From contig CATNEN010000001.1 in NCBI GenBank assembly GCA_950097015.1, forward strand, positions 7,559,001 through 7,623,000: a stretch of DNA of 64,000 bases. The letters run 5' to 3'. The notes beneath the pieces are model-generated. The model was not told where the DNA came from. It ran no database searches and saw only the letters and a list, made by a program, of their open reading frames with translations. Below, piece after piece: positions 24,401 to 33,439 of this stretch; within the stretch, counting starts at the first letter, position 1, and every line of letters begins with the position of its first letter. The position numbers and the translations under genes are program-made. Source of the DNA: Macrostomum hystrix (Eukaryota; Platyhelminthes; Macrostomidae).

Positions 24401-27400
24401 AGTTCACTTCAGTAACAGTTCACTTCAGTAGCAGTTCACTTCAGTAACAGTTCAGTTCAGTAGCAGTTCACTTCGGTAACAGTTCACTTCAGTAACAGTT
24501 CAGTTCAGTAGCAGTTCACTTCGGTAACAGTTCACTTCAGTAACAGTTCACTTCAGTAACAGTTCACTTCAGTAACAGTTCACTTCAGTAGCAGTTTACT
24601 TCGGTAACAGTTCACTTCAGTAACAGTTTACTTCGGTAACAGTTCACTTCACTTTTGTAACAGTTCACTTCGGTAGCAGTTCACTTCACTTTTGTAACAG
24701 TTCACTTCGGTAGCAGTTCACTTCACTTTTGTAACAGTTCACTTAAGTAAAATTTCAGTTCGGTACAGTGGCAACAGTTATGTAGTTACCTCGCTGACGA
24801 AGTTTTCTTTGTTAATATGCCGTATCTGAGTTGCCAATACTTTCTAATGTAATAATTGCTGGCCATTTTCAATGCAGGATGATTATCTTGAAGCTTTTGA
24901 TCTTTCTGTACACTGGTTTAGAGCCTTACGGGTTGGTAGGTATTTATAACTAAGCATCAACTTGCCAAAGAAGTATATTTTGGGCCGTAAACACTACTGC
25001 ACGGCTAGGAATGCACTATTTACAGTGGGCCTATCCTGGATCGGACAGCAACAGCAGCAGCAGCATCAACAGCTACGGACAGTCTTAAGGATGGACAGCA
25101 ATGGAAAGGTAGAAAGTAGTTTGCCTTTCAAGCGTTCAGACTTTCCAAACTTTTCAAACAAAGTTAGGACAGGGATCAGCGAGAGAATATTTTCTCCCGT
25201 TTGTTTCATTGACAGCGCAAAGTTTGTCTGCGTTGTTCAATAAGCCCGTCATTTTCAATGCTATTTCTATGAATCTACACAAGGATCCTCTCTAATAGAT
25301 TCTGATCTACTGCCTAGAAGTAAGACGAGCAACAGACGAGATTGTTTCTGATGTATAGAAATCTCCATTCATCTGATCTGATTCACATAAATTCACAATT
25401 TCCGAAATCTTTATCAACCGCAATCCGGTCTCACAGAAATCAGAATTATACCTATATTATAATACATATAACATTAGTAATAATACAATTATAATAGCAA
25501 TGAATCTAGCTAGCAGGACATGATTTATCTCTATGATTGCTCTGTTAGTCTGTGGAGCATCTTTTCACAGTAGAAAGACCACATACCCACTGCCTGATTA
25601 ACGATAGTGCTAAATTTCTAAGCTAAATTTTAAATGCGAACTCTAGCATTTAAACAAATTAAAATCTGCAGCGAGCTAGAATTCTAGGGAAAATAAGCTG
25701 AGCAACAACTGATAATTGAGAATTTTGAGTAGCCACTACTAAGCAATGTGCAGTTTTCTACTTGAATGAAAGCAATTTTTTTCAGCAGCCCCCGCTATCC
25801 AGTTAATTAGTTTCTTGGGCCTCTAAATGAAATAGATTTCTTGAAAATCCTATTTTAACATAATTGAGTACTTTAGCTGGGTGCTATGGCCATGATAGTC
25901 ACGGAAAATTGGCGCTTCCATGTAGATCTGTTTCAAATAACTGATTTCACCTGTTTGACTGTGATACTGTCCATACTGACTGTAAAGCTGTCAATGACCG
26001 ATACTGTCAATGACCGATACTGTCAATGACCGATACTGTCAATGACCGATAATGTCAATGACCGATACTGTCAATGACCGATACTGTCAATGACCGATAC
26101 TGTCAATGACCGATACTGTCAATGACCGATACTGTCAATGACCGATACTGTCAATGACCGATACTGTCAATGACCGATACTGTCAATGACTAAAGCTGTC
26201 AATAACTGAAGCAGGACCTATGACTGAAGCTGTCAATGACTGAAGCTGTCAATGACTGAAGTTATTCGAGAAAGTAGGTGTATTGACCTGACTTAAAATC
26301 TGCATGGCAGAAACTGTGTGTGATGCAAACCTCTGACTGAATTTAATTATGCCGACAATCTAATGGAGTAACAAAATGTAAATTGGTTTAATCTAATTTT
26401 CCTTGCTTAGTGTCTAGCCCTAATCCCTGTTCAAATCCTTTGTACGCTTTAGTGTGTAATTATTATATTCCAGATTATGGCAAGAAATAATAAACAGGGA
26501 AACTGTGCGCCAAATCCTCATTCATGCTTAATCTAACAGAATCCAAATGAGGTTTGGTAAAGCCCTATTCTGAGAACTCGTCGTCTTGGAGATGATTGAA
26601 AATGAGCGAGACTGTGATTTAGCTGCTCAGCTGCTCAGACTGCTCAGACAGGTGCCAACGCGCCTCTAAATATGCCTAGCGTGTTGCGGAATAAAATTAT
26701 CCTCAGCATTCGGGAGAATTTTAAACAGAGTTTCTGTCTCTGTAGCTACAAAATTCGATGACAATTCAGAAAGTTCATGAGGATCAGGATTGGGATTCTG
26801 ACGATCAGGATTGGGATTCTGACGATTAGGATTGGGATTCTGAGGATCAGGATTGGGATTCTGAGGATCAGGATTTGGATTCTGACGATTAGGATTGGGA
26901 TTCTGACGATCAGGATTGGGATTCTGACGATCAGGATTGGGATTCTGAGGATCAGGATTGGAATGCTGAGGATTAGGATTGGGATACTAAGGATCAGGAT
27001 TGGGATTCTGAGGATCAGGATTGGGATTCTGACGATCAGGATTGGGATTCTGACGATCAGGATTGGGATTCTGAGGATCAGGATTGGGATTCTGAGGATC
27101 AGGATTTGGATTCTGAGGATCAGGATTGGAATGCTGAGGATTAGGATTGGGATACTAAGGATCAGGATTGGGATTCTGAGGATCAGGATTGGGATTCTGA
27201 CGATCAGGATTGGGATTCTGACGATCAGGATTGGGATTCTGACGATCAGGATTGGGATTCTGAGGATCAGGATTTGGATTCTGAGGATCAGGATTGGAAT
27301 GCTGAGGATTAGGATTGGGATTCTAAGGATCAGGATTGGGATTCTAAGGATCAGGATTGGGATTCTGAGGATCAGGATTGGGATTCTGACGATCAGGATT

Positions 27401-28816
27401 GGGATTCTGACGATCAGGATTGGGATTCTGAGGATCAGGATTTGGATTCTGACGATTAGGATTGGGATTCTGACGATCAGGATTGGGATTCTGACGATCA
27501 GGATTGGGATTCTGACGATCAGGATTGGGATTCTGAGGATCAGGATTGGGATTCTGAGGATCAGGATTGGAATGCTGAGGATTAGGATTGGGATTCTGAG
27601 GATCAGGATTGGGATTCTGAGGATCAGGATTGGGATTCTGAGGATCAGGATTGGGATTCTGAGGATCAGGATTGGGATTCTGAGGATCAGGATTGGGATT
27701 CTGAGGATCAGGATTTGGATTCTGAGGATCAGGATTGGAATGCTGAGGATTAGGATTGGGATTCTAAGGATCAGGATTTGGATTCTGAGGATCAGGATTG
27801 GAATGCTGAGGATTAGGATTGGGATTCTAAGGATCAGGATTGGGATTCTAAGGATCAGGATTGGGATTCTGAGGATCAGGATTGGGATTCTGACGATCAG
27901 GATTGGGATTCTGACGATCAGGATTGGGATTCTGACGATCAGGATTGGGATTCTGACGATCAGAATTGGGATTCTGAGGATCAGGATTGGGATTCTGAGG
28001 ATCAGGATTGGGATTCTGACGATCAGGATTGGGATTCTGAGGATCAGGATTGGGATTCTGAGGATTAGGATTGGGATTCTAAGGACCAGGACTGATATTG
28101 CGAGCATCGAGATTGGAACTGAGAAGATAATTTTTGGGATTCTATTGATTAAGGTTGAGTTTCATTATCAGCATGGGAATTTATTTGACAGTTGTCTCAT
28201 GGTCTGAGGGGGGATTCAATCCATTGCGCAGCTCACCTCAGTCGCTCGTCCTCCTCCATTTCTGTCTGCCGGGCCCTGGCGAGCACCCTGGCAATCTGCA
28301 GCCTCTCTTCGTCAGTCAGGTGACTCAGGTCCGGCTCGGGCGGCGTCACCGGCGAGTCCTCGCTCGACGTCGGCACGGTTGAGCCACTGCCGCCGCCGTT
28401 GTCGTCGTCTTCGTCGTTGTCGAGATTTTCCATCAGCTCCGACGTTGACGCCTGCGGCTGCTTGGAGAATGCCGAAGTTAAGAATGAGGCAGCCGGCGAG
28501 AAGAAGAAGGTCGAACTGGACGCTGCGCCGGTAGACGAACCGCCAGCGGCTGTCGCTGGGCCGACATCGTCGCCAACGTCGGGCAGGTCGCTAGCCGCGT
28601 TGACGGACGCCAGCCGACGCCGCCGGGCAGTCTCCGGAGTGGCGCTGGCCGACGCAAAACCGCCCGCACCGACGAAGCGTCGGAAACGCGACGTGGCGGC
28701 TGGCGAAGCTGGAACTGAGTGCGTCTGACGACCTTCGCTGGCCGCCTCGAGCTTCGTCTCCGAGCTGTTGGCATGGTCAGGAGATTCGTCGGCGCCACCA
28801 GAATTTGTTGCACCTC

Positions 28817-28862
<46 letters not shown>

Positions 28863-28889
28863 TCCCCAGAGTTTCCTCACGAACAGCAT
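1492..28889 (-). CDS. Presynaptic active-zone scaffold, RIM/Fife/Piccolo family (C-terminus beyond left edge)
   Basis: Ten exons join with matching phase: 28237-28889, 23066-23267, 20891-21004, 20270-20525, 15676-19118, 3669-5445, 3399-3547, 2511-2598, 1772-2009, 1492-1655, about 2361 residues before the window ends. Seen: a Rab-binding-type helix (DLSHLTDEER, ~185), a zinc finger with cysteines at ~247/250, 264/267, 272/275 and 291/294, then SGAW (~304-307), very long Gln/Pro/Ala-rich linkers with coiled-coil stretches, and a PDZ domain (~2206-2307). Known: RIM, Fife and Piccolo organise synaptic-vesicle docking and Ca-channel placement at active zones; RIM binds Rab3 through the helix-zinc-finger unit, and C2 domains follow the PDZ. 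EWMC..CQ..R in the finger and SYEEVQ in the PDZ recall Piccolo/Fife, while the N-terminal helix and SGAW recall RIM, so I do not choose an ortholog. All introns are GT-AG. The missing C2 region is inferred to lie left of position 1492. Confidence 0.88.
1772..2009 (-). CDS. Active-zone scaffold exon 9 (PDZ core)
   Basis: Phase 1 in, phase 2 out (GTTCGATT|gtgagc). It encodes GNGVGLIIVGG, GAFVKEIIAGSVCDKL, DGDEIVEWNG and SYEEVQRILA, then DEIEVVVRL. DEIVEWNG is the diagnostic RIM/Piccolo/Fife PDZ motif (EWNG), and SYEEVQ resembles Piccolo more than RIM. The domain is expected to bind C-terminal peptides of partners such as ELKS or Ca channels (family knowledge for RIM). Confidence 0.88.
2511..2598 (-). 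CDS. Active-zone scaffold exon 8 (PDZ N-terminal strand)
   Basis: A short exon, cttcag|CTGGTG to ACCAGAG|gtgagt, phase 0 in and 1 out. It encodes RYDFPVKRLLLTRDSRDKST then R/G joining GNGVGL of the next exon. This matches the first beta strand and carboxylate-binding-loop lead of RIM/Piccolo PDZ domains (R-x-hydrophobic-L-x-x-D-x-x-D pattern). It was found by phase and family pattern, being too short to stand out as an ORF. Confidence 0.82.
3399..3547 (-). CDS. Active-zone scaffold exon 7 (Tyr/Asp-rich, polyQ)
   Basis: Acceptor ttttttcag|CCGCTC (phase 1 in), donor GATGAC|gtaagt (phase 0 out). It encodes LKDDYPYSKKTPLHEYDDYP followed by about 16 consecutive glutamines from a mixed CAG/CAA tract at ~3421-3469, then MQGGADD. 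The pure CAG part makes this a candidate length-polymorphic site. Confidence 0.78.
3669..5445 (-). CDS. Active-zone scaffold exon 6 (QQQQP repeat, coiled coils)
   Basis: The acceptor is cctag|GCAAAG; the acceptor's own TAG lies in frame, so the open frame starts exactly at the exon. The exon begins AKCEPAAQP, runs through ten QQQQP units (15-bp repeat, ~5274-5424), then a likely coiled coil beginning RRQLQELDRQLEAIKRREA, Ala-rich and Gln-rich tracts, THERRKQLNELQDIRWLEQQ, and a second strong coiled coil (ELIKKENRIAQLEREIERRR, ~4170-4250). It ends CACTCTACTG|gtgag, phase 1. Coiled coils suggest binding to other active-zone proteins (inference). Confidence 0.83.
5446..8701. other. Intron 5, unique part
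   Basis: Unique sequence inside the 10.2-kb intron between exons 5 and 6. Several short open frames on both strands lack any protein-like character. A short SINE-like palindromic remnant is at 7929-7951. Confidence 0.5.
8702..10065. repeat. Minisatellite, 17-22 bp CT-rich unit
   Basis: About 70 tandem copies of tctcacctctctgtagctct with length variants (tct/gtc/acc insertions). Apparent ORFs (VESYREVRE, ELQRG) are repeat translations. It lies in intron 5 of the active-zone gene. Confidence 0.97.
10579..12306. repeat. Minisatellite, 33-bp unit
   Basis: About 52 copies of a 33-bp unit containing tcgttgctatcctctctctg and attgttcagt. Because 33 is a multiple of three, one frame stays open for 395 and then 166 codons as an 11-residue repeat (VDRCYPLSDCS). 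Variant order shows internal block duplications. Intronic. Confidence 0.97.
12307..14676. other. Intron 5, unique part
   Basis: Unique sequence between the 33-bp array and the hAT-like element. A TATA-like stretch (tatatatag) lies at ~12988 and an unconvincing 109-codon plus-strand frame at 13108-13437. No supported gene. Confidence 0.45.
14677..15548. mobile_element. hAT-like non-autonomous element with minisatellite interior
   Basis: The left end CAGGGGTCGGAAAACT and the right end (reverse complement CAGGGGGCGGCAAACT) match at 14 of 16 bases. Subterminal segments on both sides carry GCGGGCC/GATGCGGCCC. CAGGGGTCGGCAAACT-type ends followed by GCGGGCC are characteristic of hAT (Charlie-like) transposons. 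There is no transposase. The interior is almost wholly a 16-bp minisatellite. The flanking 8-mers (ctctatat / ctgcgcat) do not match, so no target duplication is visible. Confidence 0.75.
14775..15440. repeat. Minisatellite, ~16-bp unit inside hAT-like element
   Basis: Tandem tctcatctctcccgtg with three main variants (tcctcagtctcg, cacgtg, cacgcg). The same family recurs at 41370-42115 and 56545-57145. Confidence 0.95.
15676..19118 (-). CDS. Active-zone scaffold exon 5 (giant Gln/Pro/Ala-rich linker, 3.4 kb)
   Basis: A single 3443-nt exon, acceptor cttcag|ATCTAT (phase 1 in) and donor ATTGAG|gtgagt (phase 0 out). It encodes about 1147 residues: an alanine-rich start, eight diverged ~35-45 residue tandem modules (about 17945-18830, see findings), several DSRHPRQ-like motifs, a polyproline stretch beginning RRKSLPPPPVPPP (~17080-17160), polyQ runs, an acidic DEEEEEADLDYD segment and a C-terminal GFLSTMSSLFSR/TGFLSSQGTKVVSRI segment that may be amphipathic. 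No globular domain was recognised. Large disordered linkers are typical of Piccolo/Bassoon/Fife-type scaffolds. Choosing the first acceptor rather than the in-frame caccag at ~19076 is supported by phase. Confidence 0.85.
19987..20143 (+). mobile_element. Small MITE-like element with 12-bp inverted ends
   Basis: Starts acagtagaaaga and ends tctttctactgt, an exact 12-bp inverted repeat 157 bp apart. Internal words (tacccattgcc, accgattttcgt) recur in related copies at 25566 and 59846-60313. It is intronic. The superfamily is not identified. Confidence 0.55.
20270..20525 (-). CDS. Active-zone scaffold exon 4 (basic Ser/Arg-rich linker)
   Basis: Phase 0 in, phase 1 out (ACTTCAA|gtaagt). It encodes a linker with KVERTQSFSFYDE and RRRRSFPNRPRPAAG. 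The acceptor is either ctaag|AAAATG at 20525 or the downstream ccgcag|ATGAAC; both keep frame, and the first gives ten extra residues. The RRRRSF segment is a plausible basophilic kinase or 14-3-3 type site (inference). Confidence 0.72.
20891..21004 (-). CDS. Active-zone scaffold exon 3 (last zinc-finger pair and SGAW box)
   Basis: The 38-codon exon is read in phase 0 from ttttctag|TTTGCC to CTTAAG|gtgaga. It encodes FAEWMCSICQKKRHLAMSSG followed by AWYHGL. The CSIC pair completes the zinc finger, and SGAW plus an aromatic residue is the hallmark that follows the zinc finger in RIM and rabphilin-type Rab effectors. The longer open frame visible over this interval is a different, wrong frame. 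Confidence 0.87.
21331..21615 (+). mobile_element. tRNA-derived SINE, family A
   Basis: The head gtggcagagcggtctaacgc resembles an RNA polymerase III A box in a Leu-tRNA-like context, and gagctcgatgtc is a degenerate B box. The body (gtgcaatttacgccctt, aaggcacagtgagtctgtac, gtgtgctcaggagtcagcg, gggcagaattgcct) is shared with the inverted copy at 22715-22990. It lies in intron 2. Confidence 0.7.
22715..22990 (-). mobile_element. tRNA-derived SINE, family A (second copy)
   Basis: Reverse-strand copy: gtggcagagggttctaacgc, then gtgcaatttacgccctcg, gcacagtgagagtgtgcact, gtgtgctcaggagtcagcg and gggcagaattgcct. About 1.1 kb from the plus-strand copy in opposite orientation, forming a potential long inverted pair in the intron 2 transcript. 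Confidence 0.7.
23066..23267 (-). CDS. Active-zone scaffold exon 2 (first three CxxC pairs of the zinc finger)
   Basis: Acceptor tttcag|GCG at 23267 completes the AG|G arginine codon left by exon 1; donor AAATAAA|gtgag at 23066. It encodes CPLC, CTEC and CYDCGNFC, the first three Cys pairs of a FYVE-like RIM/Piccolo zinc finger, plus one extra Cys. A tRNA-derived SINE fragment sits in the intron a few dozen bases upstream of this acceptor and reads open into the exon, so a naive ORF here over-extends. Confidence 0.85.
23295..23455 (-). mobile_element. tRNA-derived SINE, family A (5' fragment beside exon 2)
   Basis: The reverse strand carries aacgcgtccaactatcgcac, caaggtccctgagcttgaga and a body with ggaggcttgtcttgcaat, colinear with the other copies and then diverging near gggccaaaccccaatggc. 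The left boundary is approximate, about 30 bp from the exon 2 acceptor. Confidence 0.55.
23518..23576 (-). mobile_element. tRNA-derived SINE, family A (head fragment)
   Basis: On the reverse strand gtggcagagcaggtctcaca, cgtttgcctctcgcaccaag and gtccctgagctcgattcc show a clean tRNA-like head with a better B box (gagctcgattcc) than the longer copies. Confidence 0.55.
24029..24770. repeat. Minisatellite, 16-bp unit
   Basis: About 45 copies of cagttcacttcagtaa with gcagtt / gttcag / cggtaa variants, followed by a few longer units carrying cttttgtaacag. In intron 1 of the active-zone gene. Confidence 0.96.
24771..25960. other. Intron 1, unique part with MITE-like fragment
   Basis: Unique sequence. 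At 25566-25612 acagtagaaagacc and acatacccactgcc match the left end of the 19987 element; no matching right end was found. An open frame at 24962-25243 has only a short polyQ and no recognisable features. Confidence 0.4.
25962..26262. repeat. Minisatellite, 16-bp unit
   Basis: About 17 copies of tgtcaatgaccgatac, degenerating to tgtcaatgactgaagc at the right end. Confidence 0.95.
26777..28085. repeat. Minisatellite, 21-bp unit
   Basis: About 62 copies of a 21-bp unit (gattctgaggatcaggattg plus g). Because 21 is a multiple of three, long frames stay open on both strands (GILRIRI / PILILRI heptads). It ends about 150 bp from exon 1's donor, in intron 1. The translations are not credible proteins. 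Confidence 0.97.
28237..28889 (-). CDS. Active-zone scaffold exon 1 (start codon, polyGly, Rab-binding helix)
   Basis: ATG at 28889 follows GCAGCC, a reasonable Kozak context, and opens MLFVRKLW followed by a run of about 13 glycines from a (GCC)n tract at ~28818-28865. The exon then encodes acidic, Ser/Pro-rich low-complexity sequence and ends with PDLSHLTDEERLQIARVLAR, closely resembling the N-terminal Rab-binding helix of RIM/rabphilin proteins. The donor is CTGAG|gtgagc, phase 2, matching the next exon. Further 5' non-coding exons cannot be excluded. Confidence 0.85.
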
Positions 28890-29065
28890 GGCTGCTGCCC
28901 CGGTCCTCAGAGACGGACCGGCTTCATCTCGCTCTGGCGCTCACCGTTCCATTCGAGGGTCGAGGAGCCGTCAGGACGATGGCGACGATGATGGCGGCTG
29001 AAAGTAATCCGACAATGTGCTTTTTTATTTACTGTCACGTGACTGTTTAGTTTGATTGTTTGGAG

Positions 29066-29138
29066 TCGACAGCACAGCCGCAGCTATTGCACGGAGCATC
29101 TGAAGGCTGCGTACGGCTGTTCAGTCCATGGACTGGGA
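29066..29138 (-). mobile_element. SINE family B, 3'-domain fragment
   Basis: The reverse strand reads cccagtccatggactgaaca and then gcaatagctgcggctgtgct, matching the 3' half of the full copy at 62601-62923. It directly abuts the 20-bp array that begins at 29139. Confidence 0.7.
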
Positions 29139-30895
29139 GACTCTCAAATCGCCTGTTAGACTCTCAAAGCACCTGTTAGACTCTCAAATCACCTGTTAGA
29201 CTCTCAAAGCACCTGTTAGACTCTCAAAGCACCTGTTAGACTCTCAAAGCACCTGTTAGACTCTCAACGCACCTGTTAGACTCTCAAAGCACCTGTTAGA
29301 CTCTCAAATCACCTGTTAGACTCTCAAAGCACCTGTTAGACTCTCAAAGCACCTTTTAGACTCTCAAATCACCTGTTAGACTCTCAAAGCACCTGTTAGA
29401 CTCTAAAATCACCTGTTAGACTCTCAAATCGCCTGTTAGACTCTCAAAGCACCTGTTAGACTCTCAAAGCACCTGTTAGACTCTCAAATCACCTGTTAGA
29501 CTCTCAAAGCACCTGTTAGACTCTCAAATCACCTGTTAGACTCTCAAAGCGCCTGTTAGACTCTCAAAGCACCTGTTAGACTCTCAAATCACCTGTTAGA
29601 CTCTCCAAGCACCTGTCTCAAATCACCTGTTAGACTCTCAAATCACCTGTTAGACTCTCAAATCACCTGTTAGACTCTCAAATCACCTGTTAGACTCTCA
29701 AAGCACCTGTTAGACTCTCAAATCACCTGTTAGACTCTCAAAGCACCTGTTAGACTCTCAAAGCACCTGTTAGACTCTCAAATCACCTGTTAGACTCTCA
29801 AAGCACCTGTTAGACTCTCAAAGCACATGTTAGACTCTCAAAGCACCTGTTAGACTCTCAAATCACCTGTTAGATTCTCAAATCACCTGTTAGACTCTCA
29901 AAGCACCTGTTAGACTCTCAAAGCACCTGTTAGACTCTCAAATCACCTGTTAGACTCTCAAATCACCTGTTAGACTCTCAAATCACCTGTTAGACTCTCA
30001 AAGCACCTGTTAGACTCTCAAATCACCTGTTAGACTCTCAAAGCGCCTGTTAGACTCTCAAAGCACCTGTTAGACTCTCAAATCACCTGTTAGACTCTCC
30101 AAGCACCTGTCTCAAATCACCTGTTAGACTCTCAAATCACCTGTTAGACTCTCAAATCACCTGTTAGACTCTCAAATCACCTGTTAGACTCTCAAAGCAC
30201 CTGTTAGACTCTCAAATCACCTGTTAGACTCTCAAAGCACCTGTTAGACTCTCAAAGCACCTGTTAGACTCTCAAATCACCTGTTAGACTCTCAAAGCAC
30301 CTGTTAGACTCTCAAAGCACATGTTAGACTCTCAAAGCACCTGTTAGACTCTCAAATCACCTGTTAGATTCTCAAATCACCTGTTAGACTCTCAAAGCAC
30401 CTGTTAGACTCTCAAAGCACCTGTTAGACTCTCAAATCACCTGTTAGACTCTCAAATCACCTGTTAGACTCTCAAAGCACCTGTTAGACTCTCAAAGCAC
30501 CTTTTAGACTCTCAAATCACCTGTTAGACTCTCAAAGCACCTTTTAGACTCTCAAATCACCTGTTAGACTCTCAAAGCACCTGTTAGACTCTCAAATCAC
30601 CTGTTAGACTCTCAAATCGCCTGTTAGACTCTCAAATCACCTGTTAGACTCTCAACGCACCTGTTAGACTCTCAAATCACCTGTTAGACTGTTGAACACT
30701 CTTTTTAGACTCTTTTTAGACTTGAGAAATCACCTGTTAGACTTTAAGAACTACCTGTTAAACTTTAGAAATCACGTTTTAGACTGTAGCAATCACCTCT
30801 GAGACTCTAGAAATCACCTGTTTTAGACTCTATAAATCGCCTGTTACGCTCTAGAAATCACCTGTTAGACTCTAGAAATCACTTTTTAGACCTGT
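29139..30895. repeat. Minisatellite, 20-bp unit, with 494-bp higher-order repeat
   Basis: About 78 copies of ctgttagactctcaaagcac (aagc/aatc variants), degenerating after ~30690. The rare junction ctctccaagcacctgtctca occurs at 29601 and 30095, and the variant order after both is the same for nearly 400 bp, showing a ~494-bp block duplication. Confidence 0.96.
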
Positions 30896-31223
30896 GATTC
30901 TGTCTGGCAACGAAAGAAAGAAATAGAAGTTTGTACTTTTAACTGGCAACGGTAAGGTGCAACAAAAGACTGACTCCCCTGAAATAATATAGCGCGCAGC
31001 TAAATATAAAACAGGTAAATTGCAAAGCTTGGTTCCATTGTCCAGATTGTAGAATAATCTGCGATCAGCAAAGCGAAGCAGAAAACAGAAGAAAACATAT
31101 GGCGACAAAAATATTGAGAACAGAAGCGCAATAATAATTGCCTGTCTGAGCAGCTAAACGTGAGCCTAAGTAAATCTTCTATTTCTAACCCCTTGGTCTG
31201 TGGGACGAGCTATTTTAACTCTG

Positions 31224-31318
31224 AGTTCACCCAGTTCTTAATTGTTGGGGGTAATTGGGGGTGGGTGTGGCGTCCCCCCTGTCCATGGACTGAACAGCCC
31301 AATAGCTGTGGCTGTACG
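31224..31318 (+). mobile_element. SINE family B, 3'-domain fragment
   Basis: gagttcacccagttctt, gggggtaattgggggtggg, gtccatggactgaacagc and caatagctgtggctgt align in order with the 3' half of the 62601-62923 SINE. Confidence 0.65.
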
Positions 31319-31747
31319 TCTGGGACAATTGTGACTAGGTGTCTTTTCTACTCTCTATCAACTATTCCGTTATAGTAGAAACTGGAAATAATAAACATAA
31401 GGTATTTGATATTTAGCATGAGGCAGGCCACAAGAAACTCGTGTGGGCGTCTCACAAGAGGGACCTGCTTGACAAACATTTTTGAACGTGACCCTGCGCC
31501 CATTTTTCTGTTCTCTCCGGAACTGAAAAATATTTTTTTCTGGCTTAAATCCTGTTCTGGGATCCTGTTCGCGGATTATGCACAGCTTTCATTGCGTGTA
31601 CTTTTGTGCATGGCACATTGAAGTGTGAATTACTAAAGTAGCTGATGAAACAACTATTGACATATATGTCTAAATTGACATATCGACAGTCTTTGAAGAA
31701 AACACTGTTAGATAGCTCAGCAAAATATGCTGATAATCTATAAATAT

Positions 31748-32585
31748 TTTAGATAAGCTGCTAACCTGTTAGATAAGCTGCTAACCTGTTAGATAAGCTG
31801 CTAACCTGTTAGATAAGCTGCTAACCTGTTAGATAAGCTGCTAACCTGTTAGATAAGCTGCTAACCTGTTAGATAAGCTGCTAACCTGTTAGATAAGCTG
31901 CTAACCTGTTAGATAAGCTACTGACATTTTAGATAAGCTGCTAACCTGTTAGATAAGCTGCTAACCTGTTAGATAAGCTGCTAACCTGTTAGATAAGCTA
32001 ATGACCTGTTAGATAAGCTACTGAACTGTTAGATAAGCTAATGACCTGTTAGATAAGCTATACTAACCTGTTAGATAAGCTACTGACATTTTAGATAAGC
32101 TGCTAACCTGTTAGATAAGCTGCTAACCTGTTAGATAAGCTGCTAACCTGTTAGATAAGCTAATGACCTGTTAGATAAGCTACTGAACTGTTAGATAAGC
32201 TAATGACCTGTTAGATAAGCTATACTAACCTGTTAGATTAGCTACTGACATTTTAGATAAGCTTCTAACCTGTTAGACAAGCTACTTACCTGTTAGACAA
32301 GCTACTGACCTGTTAGATAAGCTACTGAACTGTTAGATAAGCTACTTACCTGTTAGATAAGCTGCTAACCTGTTAGATAAGCTGCTAACCTGTTAGATAA
32401 GCTACTGACGTTTTAGATAAGCTACTAACCTGTTAGATAAGCTACTAACCTGTTAGATAAGCTACTAACCTGTTAGATAAGCGACTAACCCATTAGATAA
32501 GCTACTAACCTGTTAGATAAGCTACTAACCTGTTAGATAAGCTATACTAACCTGTTAGATAAGCTACTAACCCATTAGATATGCT
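31748..32585. repeat. Minisatellite, ~20-bp unit, with higher-order repeat
   Basis: About 42 copies of taagctgctaacctgttaga. A distinctive run of variants (taatgacctg, tactgaactg, tatactaacc, tactgacatt) appears twice about 162 bp apart. Confidence 0.96.
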
Positions 32586-33439
32586 GTTAAACACAAAGTC
32601 GTTCAGTATTTTTGCACTGACTGTCAAAACATGATGTTTAGATATTGTAATTAGGCCAAAATTATTTCGCAAAGTAGCTGACACGATGGAGATGATAAAA
32701 ATATTTATTATGTCTGGGGTGAAAGCTAGAACTGTTCTGAAATTTGAAGCACTCGACAAGACTAGCTTTCTGCATGCTTCATTTAACAAAAAATTCTAGA
32801 ATTTTTCTTTTGTCGAAGGAAACAAAATAGATTTTCAACAAGCAACAGGCTCGCTGGAAATAAGAATCCGGCAATGATAATTTTGCTGCTTTTGTGCTCA
32901 GATTTCCCGCCAAATCTTAGCAACTCAGCGAGTGCAGCAAAAATAAAAAGGAGAGATATCTATTTCCCGGCTTTTCCTCGCGTGGCCCAGAGCACGAGCT
33001 GATGAGGAGAGACGCGAGACAACAAAGCAAGAGGAAGAAGATGAGAACCAAAAAAACGGAAACTCCCCAGGCAAAAGCCTGAATGACGATAGGCTGACAA
33101 ATTAATCAGAAAATCAGAAAAAATCTATGCGCAAGACTGGCAGAATCAACCAGTCGAGCAGTCGGTAATTATTAGCTCGACCGAGGATAAAAGGCAAGGT
33201 TTAGTGTCCCGGGATAAAGGAGGTGATATGATTTCCTAAGCAACATGGTCACACCACATCAATATCAGCAGCTGTCAAGGCTTTCCATTGTCAATTCGCC
33301 AAGTTCTGTTGCCGACTGCCCTCCTGTGTGCTGAGGCGCCTGCGAGTGTCTCTCAGTTGGGCAACAGAAAATTTAATTAGCATCACTTTTGTCTGATAGA
33401 AATCTGTAACAATGCTAGAAAAAGAAAAAATCATCCAAC
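32586..33439. other. Intergenic, no gene seen
   Basis: Unique AT-rich sequence with a purine-rich block near 33000-33060. Nothing supported. Confidence 0.45.

Noticed and set aside
24962-25243. 93-codon frame with a short polyQ
   Set aside because: Short, isolated, inside intron 1 of the active-zone gene, no recognisable features.
26746-28207. 453- and 476-codon frames (PILILRI / GILRIRI)
   Set aside because: Both strands are open because the unit is 21 bp; simultaneous long frames on both strands mark an array artefact.
29139-32585. CRISPR-like regular repeats
   Set aside because: Units are directly adjacent with no unique spacers, and the genome is clearly eukaryotic; these are minisatellites.
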